A DNA stretch of 64,000 nt, from positions 163,820 to 227,819 of the forward strand of contig QLIY01000089.1 of NCBI GenBank assembly GCA_003260075.1. The letters are read 5' to 3'. Every line of letters starts with the position of its first letter. Position 1 is the stretch's first letter. The stretch comes from Phallusia mammillata. Lineage: Eukaryota > Chordata > Ascidiacea > Phlebobranchia > Ascidiidae. A program made the position numbers and the translations under genes. Of the stretch, positions 12,344-26,035 are shown in pieces. The notes under the pieces are model-generated. The model did no database searches and was not told the DNA's origin. It saw nothing but the letters and a program-made list of their open reading frames with translations.

Positions 12344-15300
12344 TTCAACAACACAGTTTGCCTACTGTAGACTAAGTAATTGTCCTGTGACCCTAACAAA
12401 ACAATTACATAACATACTAAATTTTATCCTCTTTAATTTTGAGTCATTCATTCGCACTGTGTTAACATCATCCCAACCTCCAGTTCAATTTTAGCTCCGG
12501 TGTTTAACGTGAAAAGATCACAACAAAACCTCAAGTGTCTAATTGTTCCGCTTTATGCTAAGTGGGTCAGTTGTTGGAAGAGATAAAGGATGCACTGTGA
12601 AAACGCAGACCTCACTATTTCTTACGCGTTTGTGTCTCGATAATCGCTTGTGGGAGTAAACACCCATTCACAGTCGCGCAGTTGTTCCTGTTATTACTCA
12701 AACACGACTATGCATTGTCGCAGAGTTAGCCCACACTTGAGTTCTCACTTCAAGGGCAAGGAATCGCCGCGATTATGGCCTGATAAGCGTTGATTGACAA
12801 TCTAGCGCCACTGCTTTAGACTACAGAAGGTACTTGCAACCACAGCATCACCATTGCGAAGAAATCCAGACAAAAATAAAACTCCCAAGGTTTCCTAAAC
12901 TCGTATTGCGCCGTGTGCCTCCCTCTGACGCAAGTAAAATCCTTTCATTTCAAGCATTAAACAAGTTTTTTTTTTGATCTGATGGAAGGCAACAATCGTC
13001 AGGAGATTAGATTTCCCTCAAACGATAACCTCATGTCCCACGACTGACCTGGACGTGCTATGTGACTTTTGTTTCCTCGGGGTATAAAGCTAAAGATTGC
13101 GGTAAATTGTCGTCCAATTCAAACAACACCAACCGCCTTCAAACGTGGAGATTCCGTCGATACAAAGCTTAAAAAGACCGTTCGTGTCACGGGAAAAAGT
13201 TTTTCTGTTGAACTTTGCTTCGTTTTGTGTGATTGAACACAATGTTGATTCTATTTCGTCGATAAAACTACAGCACCAACCCACTGACTTTTATTAAACA
13301 AACATCATTGGGTGCTTTTTCTCTGTGGCCTGCTTGTCATGGTTTCTGTATTCAGAGTGAAAACTCTGCAACATACAATCAAACACAGTCTGCTTGCGAC
13401 CATAAGCTGGTATGGTTTCGGAAAATTGCTATTTTTTTCCTTGCATATTTTTTCCTGCTGACATAGTGAACTACGATGCTCAAGCCCCCCCCCCTGATTG
13501 CAAGATAATTATCTCCGTTTGTTTCGCTGTCATCTTTAAATTCCGTTCCTCGATCGATTTGTTAGCACTGCCATCGGTCACTCCAAAACGTTATCTGGGC
13601 TTGGGCTACTTCCCCCCCCCCTTCTCTGTGGCCTGCTTGTCATGGTTTCTGTATTCAGAGTGAAAACTCCGCAACATACAATCAAACACAGTCTGCTTGC
13701 GAGTTGCGACCATAAGCTGGTATGGTTTCGGAAAATTGCCATTTTTTTCCTTGCATATTTTTCCTGCTAACATAGTGAACTACGATGCTCAACCACTACC
13801 ATTAAAACAACTTAACTTCAGCATACTTAAATATCTGCTTTATATTTAACTTCTACGAATTATGAAAGGCGGCGCATTTGATTGCAAGATAATTATCTCC
13901 GTTTGTTTCGCTGTCATCTTTAAATTTTGTTCCTCGATCGATTTGTTAACACTGCCATCGGTCACTCCAAAACGTTATCTGGGCTACCTCGTCCGTTTAA
14001 CGGTCGGTTGTCCGTAACCACCAGGGTGGACACACGTTGCCCTGCTACGATAGCTAAACAAACTTTTTTCTAATTTGCCTGAACAGAGACTTCTTCTGAT
14101 GGTATAAAAGTATTGAGCCCACTTAAGGAATTAACGTAATTTGATGCGATGTCACCACAATCAATGCATAGTTAGACGCTATCACGAGCTAAGGTTGTAC
14201 CTTAATGCCTAAAATGAAATTAGGATCGACCCTACTAAAAGCTTTTGCTGGATCAACTTCTTCAAGCTGACGCAAACGATATGGACATGGATAACACAGC
14301 ACAAGGCAGCTGCCACAGTGAACGCATAGTTCCCTTGATACTTGAAAGACGAGTTGGCGATATATACCGATGTCTCTTTTATTACCACAACCTTTTTATT
14401 CGTATGAATATAACCGTAACGTATTTTCCCCGACTTGAATCGAACATGAACTATGTTAAAAGTGCAATTTCATTCTAACGGCCTTTCATTTTCTCCTCCA
14501 CTAGCGCAACAAGGCTAAATGTAGCCGGGCTCCCTTCCTTTGGAGCCATGTCTTCTGCGCACTATGTCAATAGTTGCTTGTAAATATCACCGCTGATTTG
14601 ATATTTGCGAACTGTTTGTCGAAGGCAAACATGGCCGTATGTGCGCGCGAGCAAAAACCGCGCGTTTTTGCAACTCTTCTCAAACTACTGTAATTTTTAT
14701 CTTATATTAGCGGCGGGCTAAGAAAATATTCGTTCTTTGAAACAGCAATAATGCGGAATAAACGTTTCTTCGAAATTTTAACCATGTGGAAAATGTGTTT
14801 CCAACTCCATGGGTTGGTCTATCAGCACTTGAGGAGTTTGAAAAACCCGCGGCTTACCTACCCGCCTGAGTAGCGCAGCACACCCGTGGTGGTTGTCGCC
14901 TGGTATAGACACAACGCCACATGCAAAATGTCAGACAGTTTCTTCCGGAAACCAACATGTCCGCATCGGAATACCCTCTTATTGACGAAATTCGCTACAT
15001 GGCAAGATTTGGATTATTCCAAAGGGCATCGTGTCTCAGGTGGTCACCTACTTTACACGGTCCACTGCTTCTAAGCAAAAAATGACGCTAAGTTTACGTC
15101 ATCAAAATTCCCAGGGGGCACGGCACTGTAGGCGATTCCTAAAAATGATCTCAGCTTCACTTCATCGATTTTATCTTTACCTGCATTAAGTGTCAGGCCG
15201 GAAGAAGTTGCGCAAATAACATAACCCGATTATTGCCTGCAGCCAACACGAATCTTATGTCATTATTTATTCATGCATTGTTTTTTTGCTGCACGTTTTT

Positions 15301-18300
15301 TTTCAACTCGCAATTTCGAACTTGGGTTACATCGATTAGTGCTCGAACTAGTTTTTAATTCTTTATACCACAACCTACAACAAACGCATGCTACTTTTCA
15401 TACACCCATTTTGCCGGTGAGTAACTCACTCAGACATGAGTTGCATTTCCTTGTTACATGGTAAAAAGTTAATTGTTTGTCTGTTGTCTCCCACGTGGAA
15501 AATTAATGACCAGAAGTGAGATTGGTGTCAGGAATCAGCAAACAGTATGATAAATTTACGTCGTTAAAGTTTATGCGATGGAAACCGTGAATCTCGGAGC
15601 CAAGTAACCGCGCCTGCTTAACAAACACAAGACACGACCGTGGAACAAACTTCCCTGCGTGCTGCCGCGAGTTTGAGACAAGTGTCCCCCCCCCCAGTTT
15701 TAACATTAAAGACACCAAAAATTGTGTTGGCCAGTGTTATCAGCACGTGATGGGACATGTCGACAAACAGAAATTGATGTTTCCCATAGGACAGCTGTCT
15801 ACGGCCACAGAGTATTCAACAAATGCACGTACTGCGCTCACCTGGTTTACCGCCCATTGGCAAGCAATCTAAACCGCGGGTTTGAATTTTCTTTGACTAG
15901 GTCGGCAACAAATGTTCGTACTTATGTGGCACAAGTCGCTGACCTGTGGCGCAAACTGCTTCATGACTAAACTACAGGTTACGTCTAACTCTAGTGCCCC
16001 ATAAGTCTTCAGCACATGTTTGATAAAGCATACACACGCCGGTAACCGCTAATTTACAACAACAAAATGTAAAAAAATCGAAATGTGATCGAGGTACATA
16101 TGTGGTGTGCTTTATTTAAAGTCTCCATTTACATTTGCAACAACCTGCTTGACATCCAAAAAAAACTGTTTAGACTGAAGTATATGCTTCAACACGTTTC
16201 GTCGATTCGTGACGTTTATTTATTTCAGAGTTCGCAGTAACGGCTGAGTTTCATATCTTTAACGTATAATTTATATTTGCAGACATCACACTAACGTTAT
16301 GCACTATAAAGAATTGCTCACAAAAACACATTAAACATGCCGAGACCTGTTTGTTCTTCACAAATTTTACTGCTGTGCAGAAAATTCAGCGACCGATTTG
16401 CCATTCATACAGTTGGTTGGCGCCACGCTGTGCACAAGCTGAGATTTTGCCACTTGCGGTTTTCGCGAAGCTAAAAGCGGATGAAGTGTTGGGATATAGA
16501 TTAAACTCTTTTTTCATTTATCGCCAAGGTGGTCTCGGCGCTCTCTTGTTAATTTTTATAATGTGTTGTAGTTGAGTGAGCAATGTAGTCTAATATAGAA
16601 AATGCGAAATTGCCTTGCCACTGTGCTCCCTACACTTTTTATAGCTAATAATAAATTCGCATTCTTTTTGTGTATTTGACTCCCAATGAGCAATATAAAC
16701 GGTCTTGTCACGCTGTAACTATAAAACTGCGATAGAATTGCTCCCAAGTACATCCCTGTCACGTTGCAGTTCGCTGAATGGGATATGTTTAAACGGCGCC
16801 AGGCCTTTGTCGACTGTCACTTCACAATACAATTCTGCAACTAAAGCTTTCAACCCTGTAGTAATACCATCATTGAAATACACACACCAGCCAGAGCAAC
16901 CACACTTCGCGTCAACTAAAAGCATTTTTTGTACCTTCTGTGTGTTTAGCAAAGTAAAACTGTTCCTTGTGAATCCTTTGTTTGTTGCATAAACACCTTT
17001 GCTTTGCAGGATGTTTGCGTACCCACCAACAAAAGTGAATTAACAAAAGTCGAACTTTGTTGTAAATTGCGTTACCTTTGTGCAAGTTTGCATCTGGCAT
17101 TGATACTGGTTTACCGATGCCTGACCATTTAGCCCTAGGCTCTTGCCGAATATACAACAAATAAGCAATCGTTTCCATTGAACGATCATGAAGTATTTGT
17201 ATAAGACCCCGCTTCTCGTGCTCGGAATTGAAGTTTGTATGAAATCACTTGAATACACATGACTGTTTGCTGTCTGTTCGGTGGTCCGTTTCGACACGTT
17301 CAACTGGAGACAATGATGTCTGGCCTATATTTACCGGCATCGATGATGGATCTTGTCTTTTATCTCAACCTTAAATATTCGGGTCATAAAGAAAATGTTG
17401 TTCACACACGCTTTTTGCAAAATTAGCAAAATCAAAAAAGGATTTACAAAACGAAAAAAATCAAACGCCGTTTCTTCGCTTTTGAGTTGCCGACGGTAAC
17501 GACATCATAGCAGAGGTGTCTGCACGACGATGTTTAACCCTTTCTGATACAATCTGAATTTATAAATAAATCTCATTTTTGTGGCATTTAAAAAAGCTGG
17601 GCGTTTCTTTGATCATTGTGGAAAGTAGTAATTTAAACTGTAAAAGTAATGGTGGAGCATTGGGGATTCGTAATGCATCGCAATCATAAACCAATCATCA
17701 AAATTATTTCTTACGCGTTGCCTTGTACTCAACAGCGCCACATTGCGGATAACAGCTCATAAAATATCTGTGTTTGGTGTAATTTGACATTTACAGTAAA
17801 ATGCAGTAGATACAAAACAAAAATGTTAAACAAGAAAATGTTATGGACAGAAAGGCTTATAGGTCAAACAAACCAACTCATTTTTTGCAAATAACAAAGA
17901 AAGAACATGTAGTGCTGTGTTCTTCATACAAACACAAAAGGGGGTAAATCTAGGTAACAACGGCAGTAACTTACAAGTAGGTCTGATGTTTCTAATTTGA
18001 TTAAGGTGTCAAATTCATTCGGTTCGAAAAGCCCTCGGCCCTTACTTTAGCAGCACTGTAGAAAGTGTATAAGACTAGAGAAGTACCACATCGTGTAAAG
18101 TGGTGCGCAAATAATCAAACGCGACACCAAGCTTTGTTGCGTCACAAACTAATTGATTCCGGGTTGTTGAATTGTCTTGAGTGTTCTTCACCGTCAGTGT
18201 TAAAACTAGTATAGTTTGGGTGTAGCTGACTTGCTGTTCAGTTTATACGTTAAATATGTTTTTATAACGTATTAATGTTGAATTTGGCCACTTACTCCAG

Positions 18301-18815
18301 TTAATCACAGTATTTTGGAAAACAAAAGACTATTCTCTTGAAAAGATATTTTTTTGAAAATAAGCCAGTTGTCGTAAAAAAAGCTTGGTCGGCGAGGTGA
18401 AATTAGTTGGTTTTGTACAGATTATGATCTTTGATGTTATATTCGTATTGGACCATATTCTTATCGTTAAAGGCAAGAATTAATAATAAGCATCATTTAC
18501 AGTTTACACGCTTTTGTAGCAAACAAGGTAACCATGCTTGCACAATCGAAATTTAGGGTCCAAAATTTCGTTCAAAGGTGTATGTAAGCGATACATATTT
18601 TATCACGTGATCCATATGTCAGGCATATTCCACAAGCTATTGAATTAAACGTCGATCAGTCCTACATGAATGCCTTCCAATGTTCGTGTTTTGTTATCAG
18701 TACATAGTTATAGAGATTGAAAATCACCGAAGAAACACCATAGTGATAACATAAGTCTGCGGTCAGCCAACATTGACACCCAACCACAGTTTTTCAATTC
18801 TAACGCATCGAGGCG
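12344..18815. other. Long spacer between collagen and four-jointed genes
   Basis: Only short open frames without family signatures or consistent splice sites are present. It holds the upstream region of both divergent genes. A complex duplication lies at 13318-13990: one copy (13318-13612) is interrupted and ended by 9-10 C tracts and lacks about 90 bp found in the other copy (13621-13990). A poly-C at 15687-15697 has no visible duplicated flanks. I see no RNA gene. Confidence 0.6.
13318..13990. repeat. Duplicated block with two poly-C tracts
   Basis: The block starting with CTCTGTGGCCTGCTTGTCAT occurs at 13318 and again at 13621. In the left copy a poly-C replaces about 90 bp that are present in the right copy (about 13795-13880), and a second poly-C ends it. 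The poly-C therefore also stands where sequence is missing. Confidence 0.8.
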
Positions 18816-21401
18816 ATGAATGACGTAACAAAACCTTTGTCTCTTGTTCCAGGATCAACTGTAATAGCGTTAACTGCACCAAAGCATACAAGACATTTCG
18901 ATGTGCTGTTCTTAAACATGAGGATTTTAGCTGGTGGAGTATATTTGCTGGTTTCACACTTGGTTTTGTGTGAAGTGATTTCTTACGCGCTGACAGCAGC
19001 AAACGGGAAGGAATCGTTAAAAATAAAGAAGAAACACAACTATGATCATAATTCTTCGGGATTAATGTGTGAGTTTATCTCAGTTGAAAGAGGCTGTGGG
19101 CGGTTAAGGAACAGGTAAAATGATTTGTAGCAAACTGTACTTAGCGATTTTGTCTAAGCAACATTGACCTTTTGTATTGGCTTTTTTGAATTATTGCAAT
19201 TGACATTTGATCAAAACTTAGTTGACGGAAAAACTTATTCACAAGAAAATGTTAAAAGTGTGTTTTTCAGCAAAAAAATGATTATTTTGAATGTTGTACA
19301 GATTGTTGACGACAAGTACAGGAAAAAAGTTTTGTGCGCGATATCGGAATAACCAAGATTTATTACGAGGCGAATACTTTTCATATTTGACGTCGGTGTT
19401 GCTAGAAATGCACAATGTTCCGACTATTATTCCAGTTCAGGTATCTGGCTGTTATGTGATTGTCAAACAAAACCAAACCACACCTGCAAAATTTCCCACG
19501 AAAATGTTTTTCGTAGGTCACCATAAACTCAATCATGTGGTCAACCATCTGGTTTGAATTGAAAAGCGCTGGATGGGAAGCAAACGCCATCGTGACGTTA
19601 ACGGCATGGATGAATGATTTACGACCGGTGGTAGCGCCAAAGTGCATCCAGCTTCTGATTCCTTGTGACTTTGGACGTCAAAGCAACACAAAGGTCTAAA
19701 AACTTTCAATACAAATCTTTGCAAACATATAGTTTTTTAAATTGTGTCAATTTGTTTCCTCTGGATTTCTCTAAAAAATAATCGCAATTAAACTAAATAA
19801 TCGAGGAAGTAGCTGCATATAGTTAATTGGATAATGTTGGTCTAAATAAAAACTGTTGGTCTAAAAAACAAATTGAAATTGAAACTCTTGAAAAAATGTT
19901 TATCGTAACGTATCTAAATTAAAAAAAACATTTTATGCANTCCCGGAAAGACTCCTGTCGTGGGTTCGAATCCCACCGCAGGCTAGATTTTTCTAGCCTA
20001 CGCCTTGCCATATGGTGGTGAATGCTTGGTGACCGGCTGATTCGGTATAGCGCCTTCAATGGCCCTGGCGTACTGTGATTTAATGAGTGTGCCGTGATCG
20101 CTGGTCTGCATAGACGCTTCAGGGCTGATCCCAGTTATGAATTTATGTTCTTCTTTTATGCAACGTTTATGAGAATTTTGTTCTCAGTATCAGTAAACAC
20201 TCTTTAAACAATTTCAAACTTGCATTTTATATTTTTTTGGATTGTTAGTAAATACAGCACCCCCCCCCCGATGCCTACTACTTGCGGGATAGATCCTGTA
20301 CCAAACACTAAATGTCTATTTAATCGGTAGTTTTATAATACGAAATGTGTACTTCCGCGTGGCGTATCAGTAAACAAAATGGACACAAAATAAAAAAAAT
20401 ACAATAAAAAATAATGTTTTTGTTTTAACATCAGGAGGACATCCAACCAGACAAGCAAACCCCCCCCCCCTTCCGCGTGGCGTATCAGTAAACAAAATGG
20501 ACACAAAATAAAAAAAAATACAATAAAAAATAATGTTTTTGTTTTAACACCAGGAGGACATCCAACCAGACAAGCAAGGAAGCGCACTTTTACAATGGGC
20601 TGATCTGATTGTTTTTGATTATCTTACTGGAAACTTAGATCGTCTTGTAAGTCATTTGTACAATGAAAAATGGGATGTGAAATCAATGACTCGTTCAGTT
20701 CACAATCTAGCTACATATAAAGGCAAGTTCATTCACTGTTATTGTATTTACGAAACTCGGCCGTTGATCAGTTTAGTATTCAACCGCATATTACCTTTTT
20801 GTCATGAAATGAAAAGTATATGCACAAAAACGACACCTTTCCAACTTCTGATGAAGGTTGCTGATATTTGGCACAGGAATTTTTTTTATTTAATTATTAA
20901 CGCTTCTGTTGTAAACAGTGACGCCGCCACTTCAAGCAGATTTTGCGGTTTGCTAATGACGTTTTATTTTGTGCCAAAAACGATGAAAATAATTTATTTT
21001 CTCGCATATTCTTTTCTAAATATAGTGAAAAAAAATGCTAAACAAAACTTTCTAAAAATATTGAAAATCATGCGAATTATTTTATGAAACATAAATGGTT
21101 ATTAATACAGTCATTCAATACAGGTAACTTGGTGTTTTTGGACAACGAATCTGGATTTGAACACAGCTACAACTTGCTCTCAACCTATCAACACTTCCAC
21201 GAGCGCTTGTTGCAGATAATTTGCGCTTTGAAAAATCAAACCCGATCGAGAATTGAAAAACTGGCCAAATCACGTGACCTCGGTGCAGAATTTGGTCAAG
21301 TGAATACCTTACCAAACCTTATTTCCCCTTTGTCAGAAAATGCACTTGCAACTTTGAAACGGCGACTGCAGCGCGTTTTAGATCATCTGCAGACCTGCTA
21401 A
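18816..21401 (+). CDS. FJX1: Four-jointed box kinase 1 (FJX1/four-jointed homologue)
   Basis: Golgi kinase family that phosphorylates Ser/Thr of cadherin repeats in Fat/Dachsous planar-polarity signalling. Exons: 18816-19114, 19302-19440, 19517-19693, 20554-20722 and 21124-21401; phases agree and give 353 residues. Family motifs are clear: VERGCGRLRNRLL, RGEYFSYLTSVLLEMHNVP, TLTAWMNDL, LLQWADLIVFDYLTGNLDRL and NLVFLDNESG. They cover the whole kinase fold, including the D-x-x-x-x-N-x-D-R segment and the D-N-E motif. A hydrophobic stretch at residues 36-56 would be a type II signal anchor. The N-terminus is shorter than in vertebrates, so an upstream exon is possible. Intron 4 uses a GC donor (AAAG/GCAAGT). 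A poly-C joint duplicates the first bases of exon 4. Confidence 0.9.
19941..19985 (+). pseudogene. 3' half of a tRNA-Leu-like gene
   Basis: Directly after a single N (19940) stands a stretch with a B-box/T-arm (GGGTTCGAATCCC) and the acceptor 3' strand CCGCAGGCTA, followed by a T run. Variable-arm and T-arm spacing resemble tRNA-Leu. The 5' half is absent, so this is either cut by the assembly joint or a tRNA-derived repeat end inside FJX1 intron 3. Confidence 0.55.
20352..20577. repeat. Direct copies around poly-C covering the FJX1 exon 4 acceptor
   Basis: About 105 bp at 20352-20457 is repeated at 20471-20577 around a short poly-C. Each copy ends inside the first bases of FJX1 exon 4 (GAGGACATCCAACC). 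Only the right copy continues into the full exon. Confidence 0.85.
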
Positions 21402-22640
21402 TCGGCTTTACTGGCTCATGAATCAAGATGGAATTGCTGCAGTTTGTTACACGTCACGAGAATACGTTGCAGAAAACGGAAAATGGCGTACAGTGTAACA
21501 TCGATGCGGCTCGAGATGTTATGATGGAACCAGCATGTAAAGTCGACTTCACCCAAAAACAAACATTTGCAACACGTTGGTTTCAACCAATTTACGCATT
21601 CATTCAATATTGCGGTTAACAAATTGTGCTGATGATGAGCTTTAGAAATGAATTGCTATAAATTCATGGTGCACTTGCCTCGCATCTTATTAATGGTTTT
21701 AAAACTGTCTGTTTCGCGTGTGAGCAAAGGTATCTACCAAAAGTTTAAAATGAAAAGTTTTCAATTTGTCTAATAAGGTGGTATCAATATTTTTCTTTTA
21801 TTAGCTGGGGTGATTAAAATCCCAAAAAGAACAAACGAAGCAACGCAATTTTACAGTTCCAAGGACCAGTAAAATATTAATGAGTGGGTACAGCGGAAAC
21901 AATTTGTTGGACGAATTTGTGTTTACGCCTTGTTGCCAAACATCTGTGCGTTTGCAAAGTAAATTATTTAGCGAACAACTGACACAAAAGTCGCTAATAG
22001 GACGATTTGGCCGATACAAATGTACCCATAAGTTGCCCCGGACAAAACAATCAGTTCAACAAGATGGCAAACGTGTAGGCAAATTATCAAGTTTCCAAAC
22101 GCTTACTTTGCAAAATTATCTGCAATAAATTTTCTCTGTCTTACCCTGCCTGGTGTTACAAAATGAAAATTATATGATTTGGTTGTAACAATATCGCTTC
22201 TTAAGGACACGAAATTGAGGTTAGATTTCATCATTGATAAGAATGCCCGGCCTTTCGTGTGCTAGTTCGTTATGAAAGTTATAGGAAAGGCGTTTTAATC
22301 ACGACAAAGCAATTCGAACGAGCGACAAGTAGGTGTTTTCTTATGCACGCTGATGAATTATTAATTGCTGGCAACAGGTTGACACCTCTTAACGCTTGCA
22401 GCAAAGTGCGCCGGTATTTGGCTATAGGATAAGTTGTGACGCGTTGGGGCAGGGGAGGGCATTCAAAATTCCATAAATAAGTCATGATGCGGCTGCGCTT
22501 TAGTTGTGCAAAAGTAATAAGCTTTTTCGTCGTGACGTTGATTTTGGGGGCAAACAAAAAACGGCCTATGCTTTTCTCTATTGTTAAATGTTGTAAGTGG
22601 TATGTTCCTACACAAAGGGCACAAAGTTAATTGCAGCGAT
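21402..22640. other. Spacer between FJX1 and the CLCA-lectin gene
   Basis: Short random frames only. It contains the FJX1 3' region and the presumed promoter of the downstream gene. Nothing else recognised. Confidence 0.5.
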
Positions 22641-23262
22641 ATGGTACGGTTTGGTTGTGATCGTTCTGAAAGACACAGCAGTTACGAAGAGATTGAAGCC
22701 GCCAATACCGAAATGAAAACTATCGTTCGCCAGGACGAAATAAAAAACACGCAGCTACAACAGAAAGATGCGCTTTTGAAAGATATTTATGATGAGAAAT
22801 CGAGTTTAATGGAATCCGAAATTGGGAAACAAACATGCTTTAGAAAAAGTAAGGGCTTTACTTTTTGTGTTGGTTTTTGTACGATCAGTATGCGTTATTT
22901 CATAAAAGACCTCACACCAAAGAAAATCTTATTAACAACCGCACTGAAAGTTTTTGCATTGAACTTAAGACAAGAAAGTTTGAAAATATGCTACCAGGAA
23001 AGCTTTAATCGTATTTTTTAAATCTGTCGGACTTGAAAAACTGTTGCATCAAACGTAATTTGGTTAAAAACACTTCTATGAAAAAATACGTGCTTACTTT
23101 TTATAATCGTTAATTTTTAGAAAAGACATTTTCCGTGCTGCGACTTGCACTTTTGCTGCTTGCCTTTGGTCTGGGTGAACATTTGTGTTTACGTGGTTCC
23201 CGTGTTTATGGGTTCACATTCTGCAAACACAACGATACTGGCGTCAAGCTTGTAGATAACGG
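22641..23262 (+). other. N-terminal coiled-coil and signal-anchor exons
   Basis: Exon 22641-22848 encodes MVRFGCD..., a Tyr motif (SSYEEIEA) and a charged heptad-like segment (QDEIKNTQLQQKDALLK). It ends in phase 1 at a GTAAGG donor. Exon 23121-23262 starts in the matching phase and encodes KTFSVLRLALLLLAFGLG, a hydrophobic segment, before the CLCA domain. This would make a type II or internal-signal topology instead of the usual N-terminal CLCA signal peptide. Support is splice phase only. Confidence 0.5.
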
Positions 23263-26035
23263 GTGAGTTAAAAATGTTTTACATGATTAACGTTGCCGAA
23301 ATAGTGTAGGGCTTCTCCACAAAGTTTCTTTCACTTCAATTTTTTTAAATACGCTGTTTAATCGTTTTAGGTTCGAAAAGATCTCTGTATGGATTGGTCC
23401 CGAGGTCCCGGAGGAATTTCAACTAATTGCAAAACTTCAACAACTTTTCACCAGTACTTCTTCGACATTATACCGACTGACCAAGTAAAACGAATTCTGC
23501 AAACCATCCATATTTATATCAATCGTTATTAGCTTTTCTTTCTTTTAGAAATCGTGCATACTTTCGACACATCGAAGTAATTTTACCACACACATGGGGA
23601 ACGGTGCCCAACGAACTAGCAAGTCAAATATCGAATGCGACGGTAACAGTCAATTCCCAATCTCAAACCCTCTTCCGATTGCGCAATAGCCACCCGAGGT
23701 AGGCTTTAGAAACTAAGAGTTTAGGGACTTTAGGCAATTCATTTGGGCAATTCGTGATTGTGTTCGTAGATTTTCCCAAGAAAGTCAAACTTCATGGCGC
23801 CTGGGTGACAAATACGCTTACGTCAACAAACCTTACGTCATCAAAACAACACCGTGCGGATTTTCCGGATCGTACGTTCGACTTCCACCTGAATTTGTGA
23901 TGTTCGGTGACCGGGTGATTGACGAATTTGGACCTCCTGATAAGGTATTTTTAGGTAAACAAAATTATGGTTTAAAAGTTAACTCGATAATTGTTCGCTT
24001 TAAGATCGTAGCGAGTGAGTTTGCGAAATTGCGGTGGGGCGTGTACGATGAAAAACCACGAGCAACAGCGGAATCAGATTTCTATCTGCATAGCAATTTG
24101 CAAGTTCGTCCGACAATTTGTTCGTCGTCCATTCCAGGTACCGTAGTTGAAATTTCGCCAAGTCAAAGTTTAAACGTGTTTAGCACAGTTGTGTGCTATA
24201 GTGTGAATATCTTCAACATATACCCCCCCCCCGTAGTTGAAATTTCGCCAAGTCAAAGTTTAAACGTGTTTAGCACAGTTATGTGCTATAGTGTGAATAT
24301 CTTCAACATATATTTGTTTTTGTTTTTTTCAGGTAAAGTCGTTAATATCAGCGACCCTCAAACGAGTTGTACAGTCGACGAAAGTTTGTACGAAAAAAAG
24401 TGTCGCTTCGAACCAACAAAAGAGAAACAAAGCAAAGTTTACGCATCCGTAATGTACAGGTGAGCAGGATTTAAAACGTTTATTGTTTCGAAAAATTATT
24501 TTTGACCTGTTATTCTTAAAGCGGTAATTGGATTCGAGTACTTTTAGCTTTTTATTGTAAATGGTTAAACTGGCTAACATGCCGGCGGCCATTTTGGGTA
24601 TTACACAAAGCAAAAAGCGAGATAAATTGTTACCCAAGCTTAAAAACTTTGCGTTTTTCTGCATATTACGCTGATAAAAAACACTAAATTATTTGTCATT
24701 ATTATTGCTTTCTTAATGCATAGATGATAATAGGGTATAAACTTTACGTGTGTTTTAGATCTAATCTCCCACATGTCAACGAATTTTGTGATGACGAAGC
24801 AGGAGTTTCGGAGGAATTAAAGCATGACGAGGAAGCTCCAACTATTCATAATTTACATTGTCGAGGTAATAGCATTTATTCAACTACATTAAAAAAATCA
24901 TCATTTGTCAGTATCACGCATTGCAACGGATCTTAATGTTTAGCTATTTATTTCATGTCAAAGGTCAAAGCATTTGGGCCGTTATGAGAAGTCACCCAGA
25001 CTTTGCCGATGGAAACAATCCGTCCGCTCTGGTGGAAAAATCAACAGCAACCCTCCAAGTCGAACCTCCTGCACCAAAATTCACTATTGTTCAAAACTTG
25101 GACAGGTATGTTTCGTTGATAGCTAATTTATTCCATACTTGCTTGACTATCACATGAACATGTATTTATAGGAGAGTCGTCCTTATACTTGATGTTTCAA
25201 CGAGCATGGGGATGTACAATAAACTTGAGTTAATGAGACAAGCGGCGAGTCATTATATCAACACAGTCCCGATTAATTATTGGGTCGGACTTGTTTGCTT
25301 TGCAGCGTGAGTAATTCTTGTTCCAGCTTTTTATAAATTAAAGATCCCGGACGATTTTACGACACCGTTTCTTTGTTCAATAGTAAAGCGCAGATCAAAG
25401 CACATTTGACTGAGATTAAAACCGAAGACGGAAGAAATTTGTTGAAACAGAGACTTGAGGTTTTACAAACAGTCACAGGTAAACAAAGACTATTAGCTTC
25501 AGTTAAGACCAAACTCTAAAGCGATACCAATTAACAGGAACTAGTATCGCTCGAGGATTAGAAGAAGGATTGAAAGTGCTGATGACGTCAGGACCGGAGA
25601 TACTTCGAGGAGCTGGCGGAACAATGATTGTTCTTACTGACGGACTTGAACATAACAAGCCAAAAATCAACGAAACCGTTTTGGAAAGGGTGTGTACATA
25701 GCAAATATTTTAATTTTAAACATTTGCAATGTACGAAAAGCCACAAGGAAAAACGTTTTAACCGAGAAAAGAATCAAAACCAGTAAAAACAACAACAACA
25801 ACTAACCACAAATACGGGGGGAAACGTTGCTGATCAAACCAAAAGCAATTGTCATTGAGCTAACTCACTTGCGTCTGTGTTTTCCAGGTAAAACAATTCG
25901 GTGTAAGGGTGAATACAATTGCATTCGGATCAAAAGTTTCCAGGGATCTTGAACACTTGGCCGAAGTAAGCGGAGGTCACTCACATGCAGCAAGTTCGGG
26001 CGAATTCGGGATCGATTCGGAACTAATGGAAGCTT

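Noticed and set aside
12344..18815. Coding gene in the long spacer
   Set aside because: Only short frames in all phases with no shared motifs or matching splice sites.
19402..19724. Minus-strand frames of 81 and 63 codons
   Set aside because: Antisense shadows of FJX1 exons 2 and 3.
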